Source of the DNA: Thermodesulfobium acidiphilum
GTDB taxonomy: Bacteria > Thermodesulfobiota > Thermodesulfobiia > Thermodesulfobiales > Thermodesulfobiaceae
Length of the DNA: 64,000 nt
Assembly: GCF_003057965.1 (NCBI RefSeq)
Contig: NZ_CP020921.1
Span: 1,710,795 to 1,774,794 of the forward strand
Direction: 5' to 3'
The notes under the pieces were generated by a model that saw nothing but the letters and a program-made list of their open reading frames with translations, had not been told where the DNA came from and did no database searches. A program made the translations under genes and the position numbers. Positions 17,825-26,541 of the stretch are shown here, piece by piece (position 1 is the first letter of the stretch; every line of letters begins with the position of its first letter).

Positions 17825-19075
17825 TTATTCTGTTGACCAGTTATTAATAGCGTTATTTATATCGGGCCAAATTTCAGGAATCAAATCAGAAAGAACTTTC
17901 CCTTCTTCAAAGAGAATTTGCTTTCTGGTAACCCACGTTTCATTTTGATGTAGGCGAAAGGATATTTCTTTCTTTATATTGTCTGACCAAACCATTTTAC
18001 CCTCTACGTCAATAAGCTTAAAATTCACGTCCATAAGAATCTTTTTTTTAGGAGATAAAGACAAAAATCTTCCGATCCACCAGGAACCACCAAAGGATGG
18101 TAAACTCAAAAGATCAAGAACCGCTCCAGGGCTTGACGCTATTGGCTGAGGTAACAAAAGAGGTTGAGGGAAGTTTGGAACGTGAGAAATAGTTGTAACC
18201 AAAAAGAGCGTTTCTTCAGGCCTAAATCCCATTTTATCTGCTATAAAGGCCCTTGAATCAGTAGACATATCCGCAGGATTGAACGCAGCAACGTCTTGAA
18301 AGGACAAAAGCATGACATCACTTTTGTACTTTTTTAAAGAATCTACAAACATCTTCATAGGGAAAGGTGTCTCTTCATAAGAAGCAAGATATATTCCATT
18401 TTTTGCTTGAGGAGGAAAAACTATAATTGATGGCACAACTCCTAAAGTTTTTCTCCCAAGAGGATAATATGGAGCATTTAGTGCTCTAACTCCAGATAAA
18501 AACGGCTTTAGTGCAACTTTTATCTCGCTGTGTAAATATTTAAGATAGTTGACTTCTCTGAATCTTTGAGGAAATCCACCTGGTAAATATTTAACAGGGC
18601 CAGAATTAAACGTTTTTATATTCCTTTGAGCAACTCCATAAATTAAGTCCCCCGTCTTTGCGTTATAAATTCTGATTTCAAGCCAAATATTTATTTCATA
18701 CTTATCAAAAATTAAATTTGGAAGGTTAACTATATCAACAAGGTGTATAATTGGCAAGACTACTATATCATCATTATTAACATTTCCCAAAGCAAAATAT
18801 GCACAAGACATAATAAATTCTTTATTTATCCCATTAAATTTCTTTTCAAATAATTTAACATCATCAGCGTCCATATATTTAAGGGAATATCCTGGGAGCG
18901 TATTATCAAACGCTCTTATTTGTGATTCAGAATATCCGGGATCTTCATCCAAAAAAGTTGTCTCAGCAAGATAAGGAAGTATTACAGCCTTTTTCTCATT
19001 AGCAGGACTTGCATTAGCTTTTAAAACTAAAGCACAAAAAACTAAAAACGCTAGTAACAAAATTTTTAATCTCAT
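17825..19075 (-). CDS. Exported protein of unknown function
   Basis: 416 residues. Clear signal peptide (about 1-22, ending KANASPA), then a soluble protein with no recognised motif. Visible features: a Trp/Gly/Phe-rich stretch SFGGSWWIGRFLSLSPKKK at about 330-350, and phrases such as VDVEGKMVWSD and FRLHQNETWVTRKQ that resemble lipoprotein/GNA1162-like proteins which report on outer-membrane stress, but this is too weak to assign. No cysteine lipobox, so probably periplasmic. Monocistronic between metK and the divergent chemoreceptor gene. Annotated as hypothetical. Confidence 0.8.
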   Translation of the reverse strand: MRLKILLLAFLVFCALVLKANASPANEKKAVILPYLAETTFLDEDPGYSESQIRAFDNTLPGYSLKYMDADDVKLFEKKFNGINKEFIMSCAYFALGNVNNDDIVVLPIIHLVDIVNLPNLIFDKYEINIWLEIRIYNAKTGDLIYGVAQRNIKTFNSGPVKYLPGGFPQRFREVNYLKYLHSEIKVALKPFLSGVRALNAPYYPLGRKTLGVVPSIIVFPPQAKNGIYLASYEETPFPMKMFVDSLKKYKSDVMLLSFQDVAAFNPADMSTDSRAFIADKMGFRPEETLFLVTTISHVPNFPQPLLLPQPIASSPGAVLDLLSLPSFGGSWWIGRFLSLSPKKKILMDVNFKLIDVEGKMVWSDNIKKEISFRLHQNETWVTRKQILFEEGKVLSDLIPEIWPDINNAINNWSTE

Positions 19076-19238
19076 ATTAGTATTTTATCAGAAAAAGTTA
19101 AAAATCAATTAAAATATATGTTAACTATTCTGAATATTTAGAAAAATTTTATTTTTTTAGTATACCAGGAGATTAGATGTTAAAATTCATTAAATATTAT
19201 AGTTAAATTATTTCATTTGAAAATCATAGGAGGAATAA

Positions 19239-20336
19239 ATGTCTTCAGAAGAAAGGTTAAAGGAAGCAATAAATTATTTTGGAGAAGAAGAGCTAAAATT
19301 ATCAAAGTTACTTACAGAAGAAGAAAAGAGATGGATATATGATTTTTTTGATAAACTTTCAAAAGAACTCGATTTCGCCGTAACAATATCCGATCCGGAG
19401 GGAACTCCTGTTATACCTCCAATAAATCATTCTGACTTGTGCGGGAAAATTATACGAGCTACAGAAAAGGGGTTCACACGATGTAAACAAGAAGCAGCAA
19501 AGCGTGGCAAAGATGCAATGGAACAAGGCAAGCCACAATATTACTTTTGTCATGCAAATATTCAAGACTTTATAGTTCCAGTTCTATTATATGGAAAAAG
19601 AATAGGAAATATTGCAGGGGGACAGTGTTTGCCCAAAGAACCCGATAAAGAAATGATAGAACACTTTAGAAAGTATTTTACTGAAATTGGGGTAGAAAAC
19701 ATAGAAGAAGCCCTTAAAACTTTAAAAACTGCCCACATAAATTCAAGAGAAAGAATAGGAAATTTTACTATAATGTTCGACGCTCTTGGGAAAATTATCT
19801 CAAATTATCTTATGTTTCAAGTCGAAGCAAAGATAGAAGAGATGAAATTATTCGAAACTATAGACAAAAACCAAAAAATATCTTCTTCCTTAACCCAAAC
19901 ACTTAACTCACTATCAGCAACTTCTGAAGAATTAGCCGCTTCAAGTGAAGAAACCGCTGCCATTGTCAACGAAGCAAGAAACAAATTGGACGAAACTGAG
20001 GCTATAAATACTTTTATCAAAAAGATTGCAAATCAAACAAGACTACTTGGTTTAAATGCTGCAATAGAAGCATCCAGAGCAGGTGTACATGGTAAGGGAT
20101 TTGGAGTTGTGGCAAGTGAAATACAAAAACTTGCTACCGAGTCTATGAAATTTGCCAATAAAATAAACGAAACATTAACTGAAATAAATATATCAGTAAA
20201 ACAAATTCTCGAAAGCTCTCAAAATATAGCTAAAGTATCGGAAGATCAAGCAATATCTATAAATGAGATATCAAAAGTAGCAGAAGAATTATATGTAATT
20301 TCAGAAAAACTTTTAAAAATAAGAAATGCTAAATAA
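19239..20336 (+). CDS. Soluble chemoreceptor with PocR sensory domain
   Basis: 365 residues, no TM segment or signal peptide, so cytoplasmic. An N-terminal PocR-type ligand domain (about 25-190) has conserved Cys and Gly positions ([47 protein letters not shown]). The C-terminal MCP signalling domain (about 210-365) has the tip [18 protein letters not shown]. It lacks HAMP and a C-terminal CheR pentapeptide and is shorter than typical MCPs. PocR domains bind small hydrocarbon derivatives such as propanediol in the founding case; the Cys-rich pattern could also bind metal. ATG with GGAGG six bases upstream. Stands alone, back to back with the exported protein gene. Confidence 0.85.
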   Translation: MSSEERLKEAINYFGEEELKLSKLLTEEEKRWIYDFFDKLSKELDFAVTISDPEGTPVIPPINHSDLCGKIIRATEKGFTRCKQEAAKRGKDAMEQGKPQYYFCHANIQDFIVPVLLYGKRIGNIAGGQCLPKEPDKEMIEHFRKYFTEIGVENIEEALKTLKTAHINSRERIGNFTIMFDALGKIISNYLMFQVEAKIEEMKLFETIDKNQKISSSLTQTLNSLSATSEELAASSEETAAIVNEARNKLDETEAINTFIKKIANQTRLLGLNAAIEASRAGVHGKGFGVVASEIQKLATESMKFANKINETLTEINISVKQILESSQNIAKVSEDQAISINEISKVAEELYVISEKLLKIRNAK

Positions 20337-20939
20337 TTATTTTTTCTCCAATTTATTATATAGTTCATGAAGTGAATCATAAAAACTTTCATTTGGATCC
20401 TTACATACCAAATTTTTCATAAATCCAGCCAGGGTACCAGCGCTTTGATCGTCGACCACGTCAACTTCATCCGGCCTATAAGCGGCTGTATACCCAAGGC
20501 CCCATATCAGGGCGTATCCTACAAGGTCGTCAGAGGTTGTATCATTTGCATCAAGGGAAGTCAAAAACGCTTTACATGTATACTGTTTTGGATTAAATAT
20601 TGCTACATCCTCACCATTCTTTGAACTTCTTACATATTTAAAAGTAAAATATTTTCTGATAAATTCAACAAAAGATGTGTTCAAATTTTGAGAGCAGCTT
20701 TCATTCAAATCATTAGCTAGAGACTTTAACATATCGCTATTCAAAGACATAAGGCTTTCATCTTTAAAAGTTAGAAAACCCCAGGCCCATAATGTCTGCA
20801 AAGCTACGCTACCAGAATCATTTGAATAGCTCTGGACAAAATCCTTACAAGTATATATGTTTGGGTCGAATCCTTGAGCAAAAACAGTAGAACTAAAGAT
20901 CAGGAAAAAAAATAAAAACAATAGTATTATCTTTTTCAT
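20337..20939 (-). CDS. Exported tandem HdeA-like protein (candidate acid chaperone)
   Basis: 200 residues: signal peptide (1-21, ending VFAQG) and two homologous repeats. Repeat 1 starts FDPNIYTCKDF with Cys31 and Cys82; repeat 2 starts FNPKQYTCKAF with Cys122 and Cys179. Each repeat has a TCK-[DA]-F motif, a central aromatic Gly segment (WAWGFL / IWGLGY) and a second Cys about 50 residues on, like the disulfide-linked HdeA/HdeB acid-stress chaperones. A fused tandem form is unusual. HdeA identity is my inference from Cys spacing and pattern; no search was run. ATG with a GGGAG Shine-Dalgarno. Last gene of the MoeA/DsrE run, 21 bases after DsrE-like. Confidence 0.6.
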   Translation of the reverse strand: MKKIILLFLFFFLIFSSTVFAQGFDPNIYTCKDFVQSYSNDSGSVALQTLWAWGFLTFKDESLMSLNSDMLKSLANDLNESCSQNLNTSFVEFIRKYFTFKYVRSSKNGEDVAIFNPKQYTCKAFLTSLDANDTTSDDLVGYALIWGLGYTAAYRPDEVDVVDDQSAGTLAGFMKNLVCKDPNESFYDSLHELYNKLEKK

Positions 20940-20960
20940 TTTTTGCTCCCTCTTTTGTAT

Positions 20961-21311
20961 TTACGGCTTTATATATGAAAACCCTAAATCTTGAAGTCTT
21001 ACAATCTCGGTAATACCTGCTTTAACAACCTTAGCCCAATCAAATACCACTTTCTTATCTATCTTATAAAAACTTAGAGCGTTATTGCAAAATTCAAAGG
21101 TAACCCTCTTTTCAGATAACTCTTTCATATTAAGCTCAAGTTCGCCCCTTAATTCATTTGTTAAAATTAATACACCTGCCGAGTTAGCTACAACCCTTAT
21201 ATCGAACTCACTTTCACCTGATATATCGTTAATAAAATTATTAATATTCTTTAAAGCAACTGGCCAATCTTCTAACTTTGAAACGTGAAAACATACTTTG
21301 AATAGATTCAT
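20961..21311 (-). CDS. DsrE/DsrF-like family protein
   Basis: 116-residue single-domain DsrE-fold protein, a family tied to sulfur relay and sulfur oxidation/reduction. The visible C-terminal pattern, FEFCNNALSFYKI followed by VVKAGITEIVRLQDLGFSYIKP, is that of the small DsrE-like (YchN/COG1416) group. The only conserved Cys near the active place is Cys75. ATGA overlap with the molybdopterin-binding gene upstream and a GGAGG before the start show co-translation. A role in sulfur trafficking near molybdoenzyme maturation is inferred. Confidence 0.82.
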   Translation of the reverse strand: MNLFKVCFHVSKLEDWPVALKNINNFINDISGESEFDIRVVANSAGVLILTNELRGELELNMKELSEKRVTFEFCNNALSFYKIDKKVVFDWAKVVKAGITEIVRLQDLGFSYIKP

Positions 21312-22288
21312 CTTAACAAACCTCCGTGTCCAGAATGTCTAATCATCTCAAAGGTAATCCTCAAACCAGCAAAAGCAAGCTGTCCAAACAAGTCAAATGC
21401 CCCTGGTTCGAATCTCAGTGCACCACCAGGAATACCAAAAATTGGAATATCATTAAAATAGGCCACAAGGAACATTGCACCAGGTGAAAGTGGCGCACCA
21501 TAACTTACTACAGCTGCACCAGATCTTCTTACTCCTTCAGCAGAAACGTCATCTGGACTCATCCCACCAGTTATAATTATAACCTGAGCTTTATTTTGAA
21601 CAAACTTTAAAATAGTATTAGAAATTAAATCAGGATCATCTGGTAAACATTCCCTCATAAATACTTCAGAATTAAACTTTGCTACCTTACTCACAATTAG
21701 CGGGGTAAATGAATCCTCTTTTCTACCATAATAAATCTCTGATCCAGTAACAATCAGACCTACTTTCATGCTTATAAAAGGATGAAGAGTTAGAACTTTC
21801 CCAAGATTTTTGCACTCACCCTCAATTAATTCTATTTCTCTTTTCTTTACAACTAATCCTTGAACCTTTGCTTTTGCAACAATTCTACCTTCTTCAACTA
21901 CAGTATTGCTTTTAAGAGTAGCCACAAAGGTATCTCCTCTTGAGTTTATAGCATCGAGTTGCCTTACCCTAACTTTAAAAAGTCCCTTTTTTGTTGCAAT
22001 CACATCAGCCCAGGCTTCACCAGGCATTTTAACAATCAGATTATCGCCAGATATCGCCCTTGCAAGCCTTAAAGCAGCCTCATCTTCATGAAGTTCGTCT
22101 TCAGCAATTTTTAAATCCCATATAAAATCTTTGCCGATCTCTTTCAAAATAGGTATATCATCGGCAGTAATGACATGCCCTCTTCTAAAAACAGCCTCTT
22201 TGTGCTTGCCAGGAATAATTCTCGTTAGGTCATATCCTAGTGTCATTCCAACACTTTCTTCAATTGGCACCCTTTTAGAATGATACAC
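21308..22288 (-). CDS. MoeA/Mog-type molybdopterin-binding protein, N-terminally diverged
   Basis: 326 residues. C-terminal MoaB/Mog fold with LIVTGSEIYYG, IITGGMSPDDVSAEGVRRSGA and GIPGGALRFEPGAFD. The N-terminal half (about 1-165) does not follow normal MoeA domain I/II. It probably binds molybdopterin and may insert Mo. GTG start with GGAGG six to seven bases upstream; overlaps DsrE-like and follows moeA by one base, so an operon is clear. Which of the two MoeA-type proteins does the insertion is open. Confidence 0.8.
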   Translation of the reverse strand: MYHSKRVPIEESVGMTLGYDLTRIIPGKHKEAVFRRGHVITADDIPILKEIGKDFIWDLKIAEDELHEDEAALRLARAISGDNLIVKMPGEAWADVIATKKGLFKVRVRQLDAINSRGDTFVATLKSNTVVEEGRIVAKAKVQGLVVKKREIELIEGECKNLGKVLTLHPFISMKVGLIVTGSEIYYGRKEDSFTPLIVSKVAKFNSEVFMRECLPDDPDLISNTILKFVQNKAQVIIITGGMSPDDVSAEGVRRSGAAVVSYGAPLSPGAMFLVAYFNDIPIFGIPGGALRFEPGAFDLFGQLAFAGLRITFEMIRHSGHGGLLR

Positions 22289-22289
22289 T

Positions 22290-23453
22290 TTAAACCTCCA
22301 AAGAAAATTCGAATACCTTTACTTTAGTTCCTGTATCCTGTGGTGGGCCAGGATTTAACATAGCAATATGGGTCATATCTCTAAAACCCCTAAGAGAATG
22401 GCTGTGTTGTGAAAATTTTTTGAAATAAAATTTATTGCCAATCATAGTACCTCTTAAAAATCTTACTTCTTTAGAAGACTTATTAAAGGCCTCGCCAAGC
22501 ACGCTCTCAAAAGATTTAAACCTATAATCCTGGCCAGAAAGCAAAAATATTAAGGGCCTTATAAAAAGAAAAAATCCCAAGGCAGCAGCCCAAACGTTGC
22601 CAGACAAACCAAAGTAATAAGTTTTATGTTTCTTAAAAGCCATTAAAGACTTACCTGGTTGCATTTTTACTCTCCAAAAAATTGGATCAAATATTTTTTG
22701 GACAACAGGGAAAAGGCCGTCACTAGAATCAAATGATGCATTCCCAAAAGAAATTATAATATCTGAATCATCCAGCGCTCTCTTCAATTCATCTTCAATC
22801 TCGTAATTATACCTACATATGAGGTTTCTTTGAATTTTTATATGAGGCCTTTTTAAAATTGCTTCAAATGTTGGCGTTAAAAAATCTTTATACAAACCTT
22901 CTTCCTCACAACTTACAAGTTCTTTTCCTACTGCAAGTAAAGATACCCTAACCTTTTCAAAAACCTTTACTTTAGTCTTATTAACTCTACAAAAAGTAGC
23001 GAAATCAAAGGGAGAGATCTTCGAACCATTATAAGAAACAATTGATCCTGCTTCATACTCTTCGCTTTTTTTAAATATGTTTCTCCCCTCTAAGGGTATT
23101 TTTTTAATATAAACAATATCAGAACTTACTAAAGTGTCTTCAATCAGAACCACAGCATTGCTCCCATTTGGGAGAATTGAGCCTGTAGAAACCTTTACAG
23201 CTTCGTTTTGAGAAATTTCTCCTAAAAAGGGGCTGTCTGTTCTAGACTCACCAATTATTTTACACCTGTCACTACATGGTAGTTTTATTGCAAAACCATC
23301 CATAGCAGCCAGGTTTCTCGCTGGTATATCTTCTTCTACTTTAACATCTTCAGCTAGTATTCTGCCTATTGAGTCCCTGATAGGAACATATTCTGTTTTC
23401 AAAAGAGGAGCATTTTGCAATATTAATAATTTAGCTTTCTCAACGTCAATCAC
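22290..23453 (-). CDS. moeA: Molybdopterin molybdenumtransferase (MoeA), divergent
   Basis: 387 residues. N-terminal MoeA pattern DSIGRILAEDVKVEEDIPARNLAAMDGFAIK, middle KVRVSLLAVGKEL, and MQPGKS near residue 280. The catalytic LPGNP motif reads GLSGNVWAAA, and the GGxSxG loop reads FGNASFDSSDG, so two normally invariant active-site segments are altered. It may be inactive or specialised. GTG start with AAGGG upstream. Located between a SAM methyltransferase and the Mog-like gene. Confidence 0.85.
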   Translation of the reverse strand: MIDVEKAKLLILQNAPLLKTEYVPIRDSIGRILAEDVKVEEDIPARNLAAMDGFAIKLPCSDRCKIIGESRTDSPFLGEISQNEAVKVSTGSILPNGSNAVVLIEDTLVSSDIVYIKKIPLEGRNIFKKSEEYEAGSIVSYNGSKISPFDFATFCRVNKTKVKVFEKVRVSLLAVGKELVSCEEEGLYKDFLTPTFEAILKRPHIKIQRNLICRYNYEIEDELKRALDDSDIIISFGNASFDSSDGLFPVVQKIFDPIFWRVKMQPGKSLMAFKKHKTYYFGLSGNVWAAALGFFLFIRPLIFLLSGQDYRFKSFESVLGEAFNKSSKEVRFLRGTMIGNKFYFKKFSQHSHSLRGFRDMTHIAMLNPGPPQDTGTKVKVFEFSLEV

Positions 23454-23500
23454 ATTAAATCCCTTTCTCTATATTTAATGATCCGATCAAAATTTTTGTT

Positions 23501-24052
23501 CTACGAACTAATTCTGTCAGATTTTTTTAATATTACGTGATAAATTGAAGGCGTTAGATCTTCCATATGAATCAGATCAAATCCTGAAAATATAAGCGTA
23601 CCCAACAATAGATCTTCCTTTACCCTAACTACAGCTGGCGGTCCAAAATCTTCTTTCCTTTCCTTTTTCCACTCAATTACCGATAGTATCCCTGTAGATT
23701 TTAACCAATTGTTTATCTTTTTCAAAATTAAAGGAGCATCTTCTAATTCGTGATATACAGACGACATTATTACAAGATCAAAATATTCTTGCTGAAACTC
23801 TAAATCTTCAAAACTCGAATTAAGAACAATTAGGTTGTTTATATTTTCACTTTTTGCACGATTTAACATTACGTTTAAAACATCAGCATTTTTATCAACA
23901 GCAAATACCGTCCCCTTAGGAAGCATCTTTGCACATGGTATAGAAATTGCTCCTACTCCACAACCAAAATCTAATACCCTTAGATCGTCTTTAATTATTA
24001 TTTCTTCTAAAACCCTATTAACGTCTATAAACTGTGATATGTCCTTGTACAA
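23501..24052 (-). CDS. Class I SAM-dependent methyltransferase
   Basis: 183 residues with motif I VLDFGCGVGAISIP (about 27-40), acidic loop VFAVDKNAD and post-motif FDLVIMSSVYHELED. Rossmann fold of the UbiE/ArsM-like group; substrate unknown. TTG start with GGAGGG eight bases upstream. First gene of the moeA unit by position (47-base gap), which may reflect shared transcription only. Confidence 0.85.
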   Translation of the reverse strand: MYKDISQFIDVNRVLEEIIIKDDLRVLDFGCGVGAISIPCAKMLPKGTVFAVDKNADVLNVMLNRAKSENINNLIVLNSSFEDLEFQQEYFDLVIMSSVYHELEDAPLILKKINNWLKSTGILSVIEWKKERKEDFGPPAVVRVKEDLLLGTLIFSGFDLIHMEDLTPSIYHVILKKSDRISS

Positions 24053-24284
24053 TTCTAATACCCTCCTAGAAAACTCTTTAACATTATAACGCTAAAAACT
24101 AAATTGTAGTTTTTAAACAATTTATTAATAAATTTTATTACTTTATAAACAATATTCAAACCTGATTCGAGTTTTTAGAACACTTTATTACAGTCTTATT
24201 TTATAATTTAGTTATCTTATAAAGCAATCTATAGTATTATAAAATATATGATTTTTAAAATAAGATCTCTAAGGAGCTTGAAAA

Positions 24285-25106
24285 ATGGACAATTACGATT
24301 GGATTAAAAAAATATTACAGAAAATAAAAGAAAGAAAACCACTAATTCACCACATTACAAATTATGTTGCAATGAATGATAGTGCAAACGTAACGCTTGC
24401 AATTGGTGCACTTCCAATAATGGCATTGGAAGAAGTTGAATTAGATGATATTACAAATATGGCTTCAGCAGTGTTGTTAAACATTGGAACTCTAAAGCAA
24501 GATGAAATAAATCACATGCTCCTTGCCGGGAAATATGCAAATTTTAAAAATATTCCCCTGATTCTAGATCCCGTAGGAGCTGGGGCAAGCAAGTTTAGAA
24601 CAAGAACAGCAAAAAACCTCCTGAAAACTCTAAAAATAAGCATTATAAAGGGAAATTCCTTTGAGATATCAACTCTTATTGATCTGCCTGCTGAAGGTAT
24701 TGGAGTAGATGCCATTTCTTCTAATAAAAATTATGCCAATATAGCTAAAGAAGCTGCAAAGAAATATAAATCCATAGTTTTGGTAACAGGAGAAAAAGAC
24801 TTCGTGAGCGATGGCGAAAGGGTATTTGAAATTGAAGGCGGAAGTTTTTTGATGTCAAAAGTAACTGGTTGTGGCTGTATGTTAGGATCCATTGTTGCCT
24901 GTTTTGCGGCTATAGAAAGAGAAAATTTATTGATAGCTTCTCTTGGAGCAAGTATATTTTTCAAATCAGTTGGGAAATTAGCAGAACAAAGAAGTACATT
25001 GCCTGGTTCATTTAGAAATAGTTTAATAGATTCAGCATATCTAATTTCAAACGACGAGGAGAAATTAAACGCGATTTGGAGGGAAAAAAATGACCCTGTA
25101 TGCTAA
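24285..25106 (+). CDS. thiM: Hydroxyethylthiazole kinase
   Basis: Phosphorylates thiazole alcohol for thiamine salvage. 273 residues with HHITNYVAMNDSANVTLAIGA at the N-terminus, DPVGAGAS in the middle and the catalytic-Cys loop VTGCGCMLGS. ATG with AAGGAG about seven bases upstream. Other thiamine genes (thiE, thiD) are not adjacent. I looked for a TPP riboswitch in the 232-base upstream gap and did not find one, so regulation is unexplained. Overlaps the acylphosphatase gene by 17 bases. Confidence 0.95.
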   Translation: MDNYDWIKKILQKIKERKPLIHHITNYVAMNDSANVTLAIGALPIMALEEVELDDITNMASAVLLNIGTLKQDEINHMLLAGKYANFKNIPLILDPVGAGASKFRTRTAKNLLKTLKISIIKGNSFEISTLIDLPAEGIGVDAISSNKNYANIAKEAAKKYKSIVLVTGEKDFVSDGERVFEIEGGSFLMSKVTGCGCMLGSIVACFAAIERENLLIASLGASIFFKSVGKLAEQRSTLPGSFRNSLIDSAYLISNDEEKLNAIWREKNDPVC

Positions 25107-25359
25107 AGTAATAGGAAAGGTTCAAGGAGTATATTTTAGGGCTTTCACTCAAAAGGTAGCTAGAAATTTAGGGCTCAAAGGTACGGTTAGAAATCTTAGA
25201 GATGGTTCTGTAGAGGTTATAGCAGTTGGTGAAGAAGAAAAGATAAATGAGCTACTAAAAGAATTAAAGAGAGGATCCCCCGGTTCAAAAGTAATTGACA
25301 TAGAAGTGAAAAAAGACTTAAACGATTTAGATTTTAAAGACTTTAAAATCGTTTATTAA
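25090..25359 (+). CDS. acyP: Acylphosphatase
   Basis: 89 residues, the usual single-domain length. The phosphate-binding cradle is VQGVYFRAFTQ with catalytic Arg; the conserved Asn-loop is GTVRNLRDGSVEV. Hydrolyses acyl phosphates. Start ATG overlaps the thiM end, with GGAGGGAAAAA upstream. Convergent with fliY (23-base AT-rich gap). Confidence 0.93.
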   Translation: MTLYAKVIGKVQGVYFRAFTQKVARNLGLKGTVRNLRDGSVEVIAVGEEEKINELLKELKRGSPGSKVIDIEVKKDLNDLDFKDFKIVY

Positions 25360-25382
25360 ATATAATTAAAAAATAATTAAAA

Positions 25383-26537
25383 TTAAATCTTTTCCAATCT
25401 CTCTCTGGGGCTTATTATCTCAGTAATCCTTATACCGAAATTCTCATCTATAACTACCACTTCACCTCGAGCTATTAATTCATCGTTTATCATAACCTCA
25501 AGAGCCTCTCCTGCAAGTTTGTTTAACTCAATAACAGACCCAGACCTTAATTCTAATACCTCCTTTAGCGTCATTTTTGCGTTACCAAGCGAGACGCTAA
25601 GCTCAAGTGGTATATTTAAAAGATTTTCAATATTAATTGAATCACCCTGAGGCGATGGTTGAAGCTGTTGGAATTGAGCTTGAGAAGCTTGTATTTGTGG
25701 CTGCTGTTGATATGTAGGTGGCGGCGAATAACTATGTGGTGGTGGTGGATAATTGTAAGGATTTTGTTGCGGAGCTTGTGGTGGATATGAATAGGATTGT
25801 TGAACTCCTGACTGGTAAGTGGAAGAATTAATATTTGCAGAAGTAACAGCATTTAAATGTTGTGAATCATTTTGAAATGTCATAGTAGCGCTTTGACTTT
25901 CTGATGATGAAACTTTTGATGAATTATCATCTTGTGTTTCAAGCATAGCCTTAACCTTATTAACGGCCATTTGAGCCATTTTTTGTGCTACAGGTTCAGA
26001 TAATATCATAACCAACTTTGTTTGGAAAACGTTTTCTCCTGTAAAATCAAATAATACCTCTACAGCTTCTTTTCCTAATGCTATCTGCTTCAAGGATTCA
26101 ACAATCGGCTGTTCGTCAAAATTAATTACACTAGGAGGCATTATATTAATCCTACCACCTAAAAGGCTAGCCAGAGCCGTTGAGGCTGCCCCCATCATTT
26201 GGTTCATAGCTTCTTGCAAAGCTGACTCGGCAAGTTCATCGAATGGAAGTTCTGGATTTCCCTCCCCACCCATCATAAGATCAGCAATAATTGAACCATC
26301 AGTTTTTTTGACAACAAGCAACGAAGAACCCTCAATTTCGCCCTCATAGCCTATCATCACGCCAATAGAATTGTCTTCGAAATCAGCTGCTATCTGTTCA
26401 ATATCGCTTATGTCTACCATCGGCGAGGTTATTGATATTTTCTTATTAACCAATTGAGAAAGAGTAGTTGCAGCGGACCCCATTGCCATATTTAATACTT
26501 CACCTATTGCATCTATTTGCTCATCAGTTAGTTTCAT
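25383..26537 (-). CDS. fliY: Flagellar motor switch phosphatase FliY (CheC + SpoA domains)
   Basis: 384 residues. N-terminal CheC-like phosphatase domain (about 1-190) with two active-site stretches, IGEVLNMAMGSA and LQEAMNQMMGAA, both keeping the E-x2-N pair. A low-complexity Gln/Pro/Tyr linker (about 215-300) is followed by a C-terminal SpoA/FliN domain (about 305-380: IPLELSVSLGNAKMTLKEVL). It would dephosphorylate CheY-P at the switch as in Bacillus. Last gene of the flagellar operon, four bases after fliM. Confidence 0.93.
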   Translation of the reverse strand: MKLTDEQIDAIGEVLNMAMGSAATTLSQLVNKKISITSPMVDISDIEQIAADFEDNSIGVMIGYEGEIEGSSLLVVKKTDGSIIADLMMGGEGNPELPFDELAESALQEAMNQMMGAASTALASLLGGRINIMPPSVINFDEQPIVESLKQIALGKEAVEVLFDFTGENVFQTKLVMILSEPVAQKMAQMAVNKVKAMLETQDDNSSKVSSSESQSATMTFQNDSQHLNAVTSANINSSTYQSGVQQSYSYPPQAPQQNPYNYPPPPHSYSPPPTYQQQPQIQASQAQFQQLQPSPQGDSINIENLLNIPLELSVSLGNAKMTLKEVLELRSGSVIELNKLAGEALEVMINDELIARGEVVVIDENFGIRITEIISPRERLEKI

Positions 26538-26541
26538 AAGT

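Noticed and set aside
21283..21300. Possible parS (GAAACGTGAAAAC)
   Set aside because: Only one half of the parS palindrome is present, inside the DsrE-like gene.
24062..24284. TPP riboswitch before thiM
   Set aside because: The CUGAGA and ACCUGAUCUGG-like segments are not present in the gap.
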